Shown piece after piece: positions 7,781 to 14,972 of a DNA stretch of 22,958 bases. This DNA is from CAYYGL01 sp964471235 (GTDB lineage: Bacteria; Calditrichota; Calditrichia; RBG-13-44-9; J075), in assembly GCA_964471235.1 (NCBI GenBank), contig CAYYGL010000067.1, positions 1 to 22,958 on the forward strand, written 5' to 3'. The position numbers were made by a program, and so were the translations under genes. Every line of letters begins with the position of its first letter. Position 1 is the stretch's first letter. The notes under the pieces are model-generated. The model was not told where the DNA came from and made no database searches. It was given only the letters and a program-made list of their open reading frames with translations.

Positions 7781-8118
7781 TCAAACGAGGGGAAATCTGG
7801 TGGGCTACCCTGCCGGAACCAACCGGATCAGAGCCGGGATACAGGAGACCGGTTATCGTCGTTCAATCTGACGATTTTAATCGAAGCCGAATTGCCACAA
7901 TTATTGGTGTGGTAATCCCATCCAATATAAAGTTAGCACGCGCACCGGGTAATGTTTTTTTATCAAAAAGAGCTTCCGGTTTGCCGAAGGATTCGGTAGT
8001 AAATGTTTCGCAGGTAATCACTATCGATAAAAGGTTTTTAACTGAGAAGGTTAAGAAAGCACCTCAACCTGTCATGATGCAGATTGAAGAAGGACTTCGC
8101 CTGGTCTTATCATTATAA
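7774..8118 (+). CDS. MazF/PemK-family mRNA-cleaving toxin (114 aa)
   Basis: The N-terminus KRGEIWWATLPEPTGSEPGY, then RRPVIVVQSDDFNRS, is diagnostic of the MazF/PemK/CcdB-fold endoribonucleases. It is followed by the IGVVIPSNIKLA strand, the LPKDSVVNVSQVITIDK segment and a terminal helix MMQIEEGLRLVLSL. Length is normal and the frame is intact, so the toxin is probably active. It would cleave single-stranded mRNA in the cytoplasm when the labile antitoxin is lost. It overlaps the antitoxin gene by seven bases. The cut site cannot be predicted from sequence. The pair sits between two outer-membrane genes, next to a decayed HepT fragment. Confidence 0.93.
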   Translation: MVIKRGEIWWATLPEPTGSEPGYRRPVIVVQSDDFNRSRIATIIGVVIPSNIKLARAPGNVFLSKRASGLPKDSVVNVSQVITIDKRFLTEKVKKAPQPVMMQIEEGLRLVLSL

Positions 8119-8161
8119 TTATTATTATGATAAGTTAACAAGAAAAAGCTGTGTGGATAAA

Positions 8162-10765
8162 ATGAAAATTCAAATTAGTTGGATACTCTATCTCATTTTA
8201 ATCGCTCTCTGGAGTGGGCATTCGCAGGAATTCACTACCCCCTATTCCTATGATCATCAGTTGGACCTCAACAATGCCACATTCGAGGAAATAGCCAAAC
8301 TGCCAATCTCAGAAGAGCTGGCAGAACGCATTTATGACCGTATCGAATACCAGGGTCCGTTTACCAGCTTTTACCAGTTGCGGGAAATTAAGGGCATGAC
8401 CCAGGAATTATTGCTCAAACTGAAACCGCTGGTACGTATCGAACCTTATGAAGAAAAAACCGAGCGAGAAGCGCGCATCGAAGAACTCTATTTTCAATTA
8501 GACAGGTGGGAAGGGCAGGAAGGCACCAATCAGGCGTTGGTGGATTCCTGGATAGAACGGGCGCTGGAGCCGGTAAACATTAACCGGATGCGTTATGATG
8601 AATTGCTCAACCTACAGGGCGTCTCCCCGGTGGATGCCGCAGCTATTGTCAACTTCCGTCACCAGGTGGGCAATCTCTCCAGCCTGCGCGACCTGCGGAC
8701 TGTACCATACCTCTCCTACTTTGGCTATCGGAATACCCGCAATTTTATCTCCTTTTCTACCACAACCCCTGCACCGGAATTCCACGGGCATATTTTATTT
8801 CGAGCCACGGACACGCCTTTTCTTACCGATGAAGCCGATGTGACGGCAACCAGCACCCAGCAAATCATCGACGCCTCTTCCGTGGCACAGGAAACCGCCA
8901 ATAACTACCCCGATGTCTATACCCGCTTCATAGGCAGTTGGGGACCCAATCTGAAACTGGGCTTCTCCTACTGGCATTCGCTGGAAGAACCCTATTTTAC
9001 CCAGGATATCGGATTCCTGAAGGTGCCCAAAGCGAAATTCTATATCGGGTTGGAAAACCAAAAATTAGGCCCCCTCCAGTTGCGGAAACTGTATGTGGGG
9101 AATTACTCGCTAACCTTCGGCAGCGGCGTGGTGATGGAGAACACTGATTTTTTTACCCCCCGGAAATCCGGGTTGGGATTTCGGAAACGCTTCATCGGTT
9201 TGTCCGGGGACAATTCCAGAACCCGGGAATTTAAACTCAGCGGTGCCGCGGCAGAATTGGCTTATCGCAATGCCCACCTGTTTTTGTTTGGTTCTTTTGA
9301 CAAACGGGACGCTATTTTAAATACCACCCCAATTTTATTTAAAGGAAAAGAAATACTGCCGTTTAACCAGCTAATCGTTTTGGACCAGCGTTTTAAATTT
9401 GCCCCGGGGGATGAGTTGCGAACCGGCAATAACCTCTCCTGGCGCAATTCCGTTCAGGAACTACTGTTAGGTGCCCATGCCGCTTATGATATTTTCCCGA
9501 CCACCCAAATCGGTTTCACTTATTACGAAAGTGCCTACGACCGCCCCATCCGCCCGGACATCGAACAAGTGGTGGCGCCGGATAATCTCGGTCAAATCAC
9601 TCTGCCGGATAACGAAATTTTTAATTCTTACGGCGGGCCCGTTTCCGACGGCAAGAATCCCTTCTGGAGCGGTGCCAAATCTTTTCGGCGAGTCTATGGG
9701 ATGGATGTCAGTGCGGTATATCAGAATGTGGCGTTTCAGGCGGAATATGCGGAATTGGACCGGGGGCAGTCCCTCTCTTTATTTGGTACCACCGGTAAAA
9801 ATCCCTGGGCATTTGTGGGAAGCGCTTACGTTCAATACGACAATTTTTATTTATTCGGATTGTACCGCAATTACCAGTTGGGATTTGATAATCCCTACCA
9901 GCGCTCATTTTCCAATTACCGCCGCTATAAGCGCACCATCTACGAAGATTATTTTTACCTGCAATCGCCGTTTTACGGGCAGTTATACACCAATAACCCC
10001 CAGCCCCAGGCAGAACGGGGGTTTTACCTGAATTCCCGCTATCAAATCAGCCGCAAGTTCGTGGCATCCTTCGAATACGATAATTGGCGGCGTAATGCCG
10101 ATGATGTCACCCAATTCCGCTTGCGGGGCACCCTGGAATACCGCCCCATTTTTCCCCTGCGGATTACCCTGCGCCAGAAATACCAGGGGCGGGAGAAGCT
10201 CAACAACCTGACCACCGAGTTTTTTGAAAACCGGGAATTTCGCGGGCAGGTAAGGGTTCGGCTTTCCCGCTTTGATGAATTGTCCCTGTTATATTTTAAT
10301 TCTACGACCATATTTCGCCCCCGCCCCCGGCTTTATTATCCCACCCAGACCGGGGTGCAATACGACAATACCAACCTTGCCGGCAACATCGCCGCCCCCG
10401 GAGAAGCATTGGGCGGGTTTTACACCCACAATTTTAATGAATGGTTGAAGTTGAAAGGTTTTATGGGGTATTACACCGGATTTTTCTGGACATTTGAAGA
10501 TACCCAGTTTTTTGTAGTCACCAGTGACCGGGGCGCCATGCGGTATTGGGTTTCTCTCTACTCCCGGGTTAGTAATCATCTCACCATGCGGCTCAAATTT
10601 ACCCGGGACCGTCAATTTCCCATCACTTATTTCCAATCCCGGGATACCAATAATGAACCCATAGAGCCGGGGAATCCCAACTTTCGCCAGGGTAAATATT
10701 ACCGGGGAGATTATATACAACAGACGCAGAATTTCTTTTACCTGGAGTTGAATTATAATTTTTAG
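8162..10765 (+). CDS. outer-membrane beta-barrel protein with N-terminal helix-hairpin-helix repeats (867 aa)
   Basis: The frame opens at 8084 inside the toxin gene, but the ATG at 8162 starts a proper signal peptide (MKIQISWILYLILIALWSGHSQ), so I use it. Residues about 34-93 form a ComEA-like helix-hairpin-helix unit (LDLNNATFEEIAKLP, then FTSFYQLREIKGM). A second unit lies at about 138-199 (VNINRMRYDELLNLQGVSP, then LRDLRTVPYL). The remaining ~660 residues are aromatic-rich alternating strands ending in FFYLELNYNF, a typical barrel C-terminus. HhH repeats contact DNA backbones in other proteins, so a role in binding or taking up DNA, or purely structural periplasmic packing, is possible. 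Neither is shown. Related HhH-barrel proteins are common but uncharacterised in FCB bacteria. Confidence 0.87.
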   Translation: MKIQISWILYLILIALWSGHSQEFTTPYSYDHQLDLNNATFEEIAKLPISEELAERIYDRIEYQGPFTSFYQLREIKGMTQELLLKLKPLVRIEPYEEKTEREARIEELYFQLDRWEGQEGTNQALVDSWIERALEPVNINRMRYDELLNLQGVSPVDAAAIVNFRHQVGNLSSLRDLRTVPYLSYFGYRNTRNFISFSTTTPAPEFHGHILFRATDTPFLTDEADVTATSTQQIIDASSVAQETANNYPDVYTRFIGSWGPNLKLGFSYWHSLEEPYFTQDIGFLKVPKAKFYIGLENQKLGPLQLRKLYVGNYSLTFGSGVVMENTDFFTPRKSGLGFRKRFIGLSGDNSRTREFKLSGAAAELAYRNAHLFLFGSFDKRDAILNTTPILFKGKEILPFNQLIVLDQRFKFAPGDELRTGNNLSWRNSVQELLLGAHAAYDIFPTTQIGFTYYESAYDRPIRPDIEQVVAPDNLGQITLPDNEIFNSYGGPVSDGKNPFWSGAKSFRRVYGMDVSAVYQNVAFQAEYAELDRGQSLSLFGTTGKNPWAFVGSAYVQYDNFYLFGLYRNYQLGFDNPYQRSFSNYRRYKRTIYEDYFYLQSPFYGQLYTNNPQPQAERGFYLNSRYQISRKFVASFEYDNWRRNADDVTQFRLRGTLEYRPIFPLRITLRQKYQGREKLNNLTTEFFENREFRGQVRVRLSRFDELSLLYFNSTTIFRPRPRLYYPTQTGVQYDNTNLAGNIAAPGEALGGFYTHNFNEWLKLKGFMGYYTGFFWTFEDTQFFVVTSDRGAMRYWVSLYSRVSNHLTMRLKFTRDRQFPITYFQSRDTNNEPIEPGNPNFRQGKYYRGDYIQQTQNFFYLELNYNF

Positions 10766-10803
10766 GAAAAAGGGGGAATGGTTGACTGCCAGGAGATCAG
10801 ATT

Positions 10804-11211
10804 TTAACCAAAAAAGTGCTTCACAAAATTCAGGTAACCCTGCCTGCCACGTTCCCGGGTCCATTTTCCAACGGATTTTTTAATTTTCCTTAAACAAGCA
10901 ACCATCTCCTCGGCAGTGATGGGTTCCGGTCCTTTTACTTCCCTGCCTTTGCTGTCCTCCAAATATGCATTTCCAATCCGCCACTCACATACCGGCTCCA
11001 GTTCAACAAACAATTTTTCGGCGCGTTCACTCAACCGTTTATGGGTATAGGTACGGTTTGCTGATATCGCCCGATATTTTGAAATCAACTCTTCGAGAGC
11101 TTCCTCAACATCATAATCGAGCAACTCGGGCTGATCGCGATATTCCTGCACTATTGCGCTTTCGATGTTCTGCAATACGTCCAGGTATTCGTCATCTATT
11201 CGCGGATGCAT
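10804..11211 (-). CDS. uncharacterised acidic/basic helical protein at the end of the fab-rnc cluster (135 aa)
   Basis: I chose the ATG at 11209-11211 because GAGGG (11219-11223) lies seven bases upstream, and because the open frame further upstream runs into the rnc coding end. The protein begins MHPRIDDEYLDVLQNIESAI and has an acidic, helix-rich N-terminal half (YDVEEALEELISKYRAI). The basic C-terminus is KKSVGKWTRERGRQGYLNFV. There is no signal peptide or membrane segment, so it is probably cytoplasmic. I do not recognise the family. It sits 46 bases after rnc on the same strand and is probably co-transcribed, but that gives no function. It converges on the HhH barrel gene with only 38 bases between stop codons. 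Confidence 0.75.
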   Translation of the reverse strand: MHPRIDDEYLDVLQNIESAIVQEYRDQPELLDYDVEEALEELISKYRAISANRTYTHKRLSERAEKLFVELEPVCEWRIGNAYLEDSKGREVKGPEPITAEEMVACLRKIKKSVGKWTRERGRQGYLNFVKHFFG

Positions 11212-11257
11212 GGCATATCCCTCGTTTATGCCTTGAAGTGGTATACTGGTAAGTTTC

Positions 11258-12058
11258 TCAACTCTCATCAATCTGTAATTTCTGAACCGCCTGTTTGGCG
11301 GCTTCCTGCTCGGCAATTTTTTTGCTCTTTCCCCTGCCTTCTCCCAACTTCTCATTTCCTAACCATACCCCTATCACAAATTCTTTGGCATGATCGGGAC
11401 CGCTTTCTTCTATAATTTTATAAACCGGGAGTCCGCGGTTATTTCCCTGGGCATATTCCAATAACATGCTCTTATAATTTTTATACAATCCTTTCCGCAG
11501 AATTTTCTTAATGTCACTTAACAGATAGTGATGAATAAACTGACGGGCTGCTTCCAATCCCATATCCAGGTAAATAGCGCCAATGATTGCCTCAAAGGCA
11601 TCTGCTAAAATCGATTTCCGTCGCCGACCGCCGGTTTTTTCCTCACCGCGGTTCATCAACACCAACTCTCCCAGCGATAATTCCCTGGCAATGTCTCCCA
11701 TTACCGGCTTGCTAACCAACACCGATTTTGCCTTGGAAAGCTGTCCTTCGGTCTTGTTCGGGAATTTTTCAAACAAAAAATGGGTGGCAACCAGGTCTAA
11801 TACGGCATCCCCCAAAAATTCCAGTCGTTCATTGGAATTAATGCGGGGCTCATTGGTAAGATTCAAATAGGAGCGATGTTTTAAAGCGGTGGCAAGCAAA
11901 GCGGGATTGGAAAAGTGTAAATGAAACTGGTTTTGAAACTTTTCCACCACCCGGGCTTCCTCGGGAGGTAAGTCCCCTGTAGAAGCCCTGTCCGTTTGAG
12001 GTTCTTTACTTTCAGAATTTTGAAAAATGCGGGAAGAAATTTTCTTTAGCAATTCCAA
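11258..12058 (-). CDS. rnc: ribonuclease III (266 aa)
   Basis: Double-stranded-RNA endonuclease for rRNA and mRNA processing. The signature NERLEFLGD is at residues 76-84, followed by AVLDLV. The second catalytic cluster is LADAFEAIIGAIY, with Asp153 and Glu156. A C-terminal dsRNA-binding domain (about 193-263) ends with the GRGKSKKIAEQEAAKQAV helix. The first codon is TTG (12056-12058). An in-frame TAG lies two codons upstream and no Met occurs in the first 100 residues, so a non-ATG start is forced. A second TTG two codons later is equally possible. The gene lies 15 bases after fabF, a widely conserved linkage, and is probably in the same transcript. An extra ~35 residues precede the catalytic domain. 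Confidence 0.97.
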   Translation of the reverse strand: MELLKKISSRIFQNSESKEPQTDRASTGDLPPEEARVVEKFQNQFHLHFSNPALLATALKHRSYLNLTNEPRINSNERLEFLGDAVLDLVATHFLFEKFPNKTEGQLSKAKSVLVSKPVMGDIARELSLGELVLMNRGEEKTGGRRRKSILADAFEAIIGAIYLDMGLEAARQFIHHYLLSDIKKILRKGLYKNYKSMLLEYAQGNNRGLPVYKIIEESGPDHAKEFVIGVWLGNEKLGEGRGKSKKIAEQEAAKQAVQKLQIDES

Positions 12059-12073
12059 ATTCTATCACCCATT

Positions 12074-13312
12074 TCATTCAAATTTGGTGACCAACATACA
12101 GGCATTATGCCCTCCGAATCCGAAAGTGTTGGAGATAGCGACGTTTACCGTACGTTCCTGCGGGGCATTGGGGGTATAATTCAGGTCACATTCCGGGTCC
12201 GGTGTTTCATAATTTATTGTGGGTGGAACCACGTTGTTCTTCACCGCCAGGATAGCAGTAATCAGTTCCACTGCCCCGGCGGCACCCAACAGGTGTCCGA
12301 CCATAGATTTGGTAGAGCTGATATTCAATTTATAAGCATGATCTCCAAAGAGCGTTTTAATTGCTGCTGTTTCGCTTTTGTCATTATAAGGGGTAGAGGT
12401 GCCATGGGCGTTGATGTAATCCACATCTTCCAGATTTAAACCGCTGTCTTCCACGCATAATCGCATGGCGCGCACGGCACCCTCTCCGCCGGGCACCGGG
12501 GCAGTGATATGATACGCATCGGCAGTAAACCCGATACCGCGAATTTCGCCGTAAATTTTTGCACCCCGTTTCCGGGCATGTTCCAGTTCCTCTATCACCA
12601 GAATACCGGCACCTTCCCCGATCACGAACCCATCCCGGTCTTTATCAAACGGGCGGGAAGCGTGGTGGGGGTCGTCATTGCGGGTGGACAGGGCTTTCAT
12701 GGCGCAAAAGCCTCCCAGCCCCATCGGGGTAATGGCGGCTTCGGATCCGCCCGTGACCATGATATCCGCATCCCCGTATTTGATCAAACGCATGGCATCG
12801 CCAATGGCATGGGTGCCGGTTGCACAGGCGGATACCACCGAGTAATTGGGTCCTTTCAAATGCCAGCGAATGGAAATTTGCCCGGCGGCTATGTCCGATA
12901 TCATTTGCGGCACAAAATAGGGGCTAATCCGCCGGGGACCTCTTTTGATGAATTTCTCGTGCTCATTTTCAAAAGATTCTATCCCACCGATCCCGGACCC
13001 CACCAGTACGCCAATCCGTTCCAGATTCTCTTTTTCCAGGTCTAACCCGGAATCACTAATGGCTTCGGCTGCCGCTATCATGGCATACTGGGTATAGCGG
13101 TCCATTCGGTTTTGATCCCGGACATCGATCACACCATCCGGGTTATAATTTTTTATCTCCGCAGCAAATCGGGTACTAAACGGGGACGGATCAAAGCGGG
13201 TGATGGTATCTACACCGTTCCGACCTTCCAATAATCCCTCCCAGAACTCCTTCACCGAATTGCCAATCGCGGTGATCGCTCCCATTCCGGTTACAACAAC
13301 TCTTCTTTGCAT
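12074..13312 (-). CDS. fabF: beta-ketoacyl-ACP synthase II (412 aa)
   Basis: Condenses malonyl-ACP with a growing acyl-ACP in type II fatty-acid elongation. The catalytic triad is visible at the positions numbered as in E. coli FabF: Cys163 (SACATGTHAIG), His303 (NAHGTSTPYND) and His340 (STKSMVGHLLGAAGAVE). The N-terminal VVVTGMGAITAIGNS and the C-terminal SNTFGFGGHNACMLV are typical of KAS I/II. Length matches the family. A good ribosome site (AAGGGGA) precedes the ATG. It follows acpP at a distance of 305 bases and precedes rnc by 15. The long leader contains a perfect 10-bp palindrome that could be regulatory. Confidence 0.97.
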   Translation of the reverse strand: MQRRVVVTGMGAITAIGNSVKEFWEGLLEGRNGVDTITRFDPSPFSTRFAAEIKNYNPDGVIDVRDQNRMDRYTQYAMIAAAEAISDSGLDLEKENLERIGVLVGSGIGGIESFENEHEKFIKRGPRRISPYFVPQMISDIAAGQISIRWHLKGPNYSVVSACATGTHAIGDAMRLIKYGDADIMVTGGSEAAITPMGLGGFCAMKALSTRNDDPHHASRPFDKDRDGFVIGEGAGILVIEELEHARKRGAKIYGEIRGIGFTADAYHITAPVPGGEGAVRAMRLCVEDSGLNLEDVDYINAHGTSTPYNDKSETAAIKTLFGDHAYKLNISSTKSMVGHLLGAAGAVELITAILAVKNNVVPPTINYETPDPECDLNYTPNAPQERTVNVAISNTFGFGGHNACMLVTKFE

Positions 13313-13379
13313 AATATTTCCCCTTAGTTTAGCCTGTCACCACAGACCAACTAATGCTTGTTTTCACCTGATGCTCATC

Positions 13380-13403
13380 AACCGGACATCATTATGTCCG
13401 GTT
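13380..13403. promoter_or_regulatory. perfect 10-bp palindrome in the fabF leader
   Basis: AACCGGACAT (13380-13389) is followed by a four-base loop and ATGTCCGGTT (13394-13403). There is no T-run on either strand, so it is not a normal terminator. A third copy of the core, GTCCGGTT, lies at 13496-13503. It could be an operator or an RNA stem ahead of fabF. It does not resemble the operators of known fatty-acid regulators that I can recall. Confidence 0.45.
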
Positions 13404-13455
13404 AAGGATTTGATTAACATGTCGTGGGAATTGTCAGATGAAATTATTTCCGGGA

Positions 13456-13564
13456 GTAATGAGTAAAGAGTGATTAAGCAAGAGAAGATGAAGACGTCCG
13501 GTTCTGTTGTAAAAACGAGTATTCCCGGGCTTCTATGCCACTGCTCACTCCTTTACTCATTCAC
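13456..13564. repeat. long imperfect inverted repeat in the acpP-fabF spacer
   Basis: GTAATGAGTAAAGAGTGA (13456-13473) is complementary, with one missing base and one change, to TCACTCCTTTACTCATTCAC (13545-13564), enclosing 71 bases. It looks like a small non-coding repeat element or a decayed dispersed repeat. Confidence 0.5.
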
Positions 13565-13617
13565 CCATTCATCCACATTCCGGTAACTTTTTTCGGAGTT
13601 TAAGATACGGTTGGTGA

Positions 13618-13860
13618 TTATTCACCTTCTTTAATTTTAGCGCTTAAATAATCCACTGCGCTTTTAACAGTTGCAATTTGCTGGGCATCTTCATCGGGAA
13701 TTTCGACATCAAATTCATCCTCAAATGCCATCACCAGTTCCACCGTATCCAGCGAATCGGCGCCCAGGTCATCAATAAAATGAGCGTCTGCGGTTACTTT
13801 CTCCGGTGCCACTCCTAACTTTTCCACAATAATTTCCTTAACTTTTTCCTCTAAAGACAT
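13618..13860 (-). CDS. acpP: acyl carrier protein (80 aa)
   Basis: Small acidic four-helix carrier that holds the growing acyl chain on a 4'-phosphopantetheine arm. The arm is attached to Ser36 in the DLGADSLDTVELVMAFED motif. N-terminal helix MSLEEKVKEIIVEKLGV and C-terminal VDYLSAKIKEGE are canonical. Length is normal. It has a perfect AGGAGG (13865-13870) and its own upstream promoter candidate (13914-13941). A terminator-like hairpin separates it from fabG, so it is probably transcribed independently at a high level. That fits its need for abundance relative to the enzymes. Confidence 0.98.
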   Translation of the reverse strand: MSLEEKVKEIIVEKLGVAPEKVTADAHFIDDLGADSLDTVELVMAFEDEFDVEIPDEDAQQIATVKSAVDYLSAKIKEGE

Positions 13861-13913
13861 ACAGCCTCCTAAGATTTGGTTGTTGATGTAACACTATCTG
13901 CATAAAAACAACT

Positions 13914-13941
13914 AATATAAAATAAGAACTCGTAATTTCAA
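13914..13941 (-). promoter_or_regulatory. acpP promoter candidate
   Basis: On the - strand TTGAAA (13936-13941) and TATATT (13914-13919) are separated by 16 bases, each five of six matches to consensus. They are set in A/T-rich DNA about 54 bases before the acpP ATG. Spacing and position are right for a strong independent promoter. Confidence 0.6.
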
Positions 13942-13967
13942 TATGAACAATTTAAATTCCAATACGG

Positions 13968-14007
13968 AAAAAATTTTATCCCCCCGAACCCGGGCTGTCA
14001 ACCCGGG
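13968..14007 (-). terminator. possible terminator after fabG
   Basis: On the - strand a CCCGGG (14002-14007) and a second CCCGGG (13989-13994) pair around a seven-base loop, with extra C/G pairing outside. They are followed after about ten bases by ATAAAA and a six-T run (13968-13973). The gap before the T-run is longer than ideal. Confidence 0.42.
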
Positions 14008-14196
14008 GAGTCGTTTCCCGAAGAAAACAGCAATACAAGAGTTCAGACGGTTCCCTGTTCCGGGTGAAGTGTTTCCGGATTCTCCCAGGAAATCCGGCTT
14101 TCAAACTTCCTGAAAATACCACCCCATTTTCGGAACACTTAAACACTTCTTGCCTGGAAAGCGTATCACGGATTACCCGGAAGGAACCAATTCCGG

Positions 14197-14940
14197 CTAA
14201 CTCATCACCATACCGCCGTCAACATTTAACACCTGCCCGGTGATATAAGCAGCTTCATCGCTTGCCAGAAAAGAAGCGGCTTTTGCCACATCTTCTACGG
14301 ACCCAAGCCTGCCCAGCGGAATTTGTTCTTTTAAGCTCTCTTTTACCTTTTCATCCAGATTTTCCGTCATATCCGTTTCGATAAACCCCGGGGCAATGGC
14401 GTTGCAGGTAATGTTTCGGGAAGCCAGTTCCCGGGCAACGGATTTGGTTAAGCCGATGATACCGGCTTTGGATGCCGCATAGTTTGCCTGCCCGGCGTTG
14501 CCGATTTCCCCTACCACGGAAGTGATGTTGACAATCCGCCCGTAACGTTGTTTCATCATCTGCCGGGTAACCGCTTTAATGCAATTAAAGGTGCCTTTCA
14601 AGTTGATGTTTATCACCGCATCCCAGTCCGATTCGGACATCCGCATCACCAAATTGTCTTTGGTGATGCCGGCATTGTTGACCAGAATATCCACTTTGCC
14701 GAATTCATCCAGCGCGGTTTTCATCAAGGCGTCGGCATCCTGCATGTTGGCAACATCTCCAATCACTGCAACGGCGGTTCCGCCATTGGTGCGAATTTCC
14801 TGGCAGACTTGCTCGGCTCTTTCCTGATTGCGCCCGGACACGACCACCCTGGCGCCATGACGGGCAAATTCCAGGGCGATGGCTCTGCCAATTCCTTTGG
14901 TGGAACCGGTAACAACGGCAACTCTGTCGGTCAAATGCAT
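14197..14940 (-). CDS. fabG: 3-oxoacyl-ACP reductase (247 aa)
   Basis: NADPH-dependent reduction of 3-oxoacyl-ACP in fatty-acid elongation. It is a short-chain dehydrogenase with the cofactor motif TGSTKGIG (11-18) and NNAG (88-91). The catalytic Ser141, Tyr154 and Lys158 are in ITSVVGE and YAASKAG. The C-terminus is AAYITGQVLNVDGGMVMS, the FabG hallmark. I start at the ATG 14938-14940 because AGGAG lies seven bases before it. An upstream in-frame TTG, six codons earlier, overlaps that ribosome site and is unlikely. It follows fabD by 32 bases in the same direction. Confidence 0.97.
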   Translation of the reverse strand: MHLTDRVAVVTGSTKGIGRAIALEFARHGARVVVSGRNQERAEQVCQEIRTNGGTAVAVIGDVANMQDADALMKTALDEFGKVDILVNNAGITKDNLVMRMSESDWDAVININLKGTFNCIKAVTRQMMKQRYGRIVNITSVVGEIGNAGQANYAASKAGIIGLTKSVARELASRNITCNAIAPGFIETDMTENLDEKVKESLKEQIPLGRLGSVEDVAKAASFLASDEAAYITGQVLNVDGGMVMS

Positions 14941-14972
14941 GGTTTCACTCCTTATCAATAATGGGTCAAGTC

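Larger units (their letters stand above)
13313..13617. other. 305-base acpP-fabF spacer with inverted repeats
   Basis: No gene is visible. It contains a 10-bp perfect palindrome (13380-13403), a separate copy of one half-site core (GTCCGGTT, 13496-13503), and a long imperfect inverted repeat (13456-13473 with 13545-13564). I see no convincing sigma70 promoter for fabF and no clear terminator for acpP, so read-through from acpP is possible. Confidence 0.6.
13861..14196. other. 336-base fabG-acpP spacer: terminator, promoter and hairpins
   Basis: No gene is visible. Reading on the - strand it holds, in order, nested inverted repeats, including CCGGATT (14075-14081) with AATCCGG (14091-14097). 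An outer imperfect pair, 14067-14077 with 14131-14140, surrounds them. Then come a GC-rich terminator candidate and the acpP promoter. The long gap interrupts an otherwise tightly packed cluster. Confidence 0.6.

Noticed and set aside
9471..10031. A 186-codon + strand frame inside the HhH barrel gene
   Set aside because: Out of frame with an intact barrel sequence, no ribosome site, low-complexity Ile/Thr/Pro translation.
10289..10864. A 191-codon - strand frame over the end of the barrel gene
   Set aside because: Antisense to the conserved C-terminal strands; no start signal or family resemblance.
12509..13045. A 178-codon + strand frame antisense to fabF
   Set aside because: Shadow of the fabF coding sequence, whose catalytic triad is intact.
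14941..14958. An upstream start for fabG at 14958
   Set aside because: The codon is TTG and lies over the AGGAG that serves the ATG at 14940, where the standard FabG N-terminus begins.
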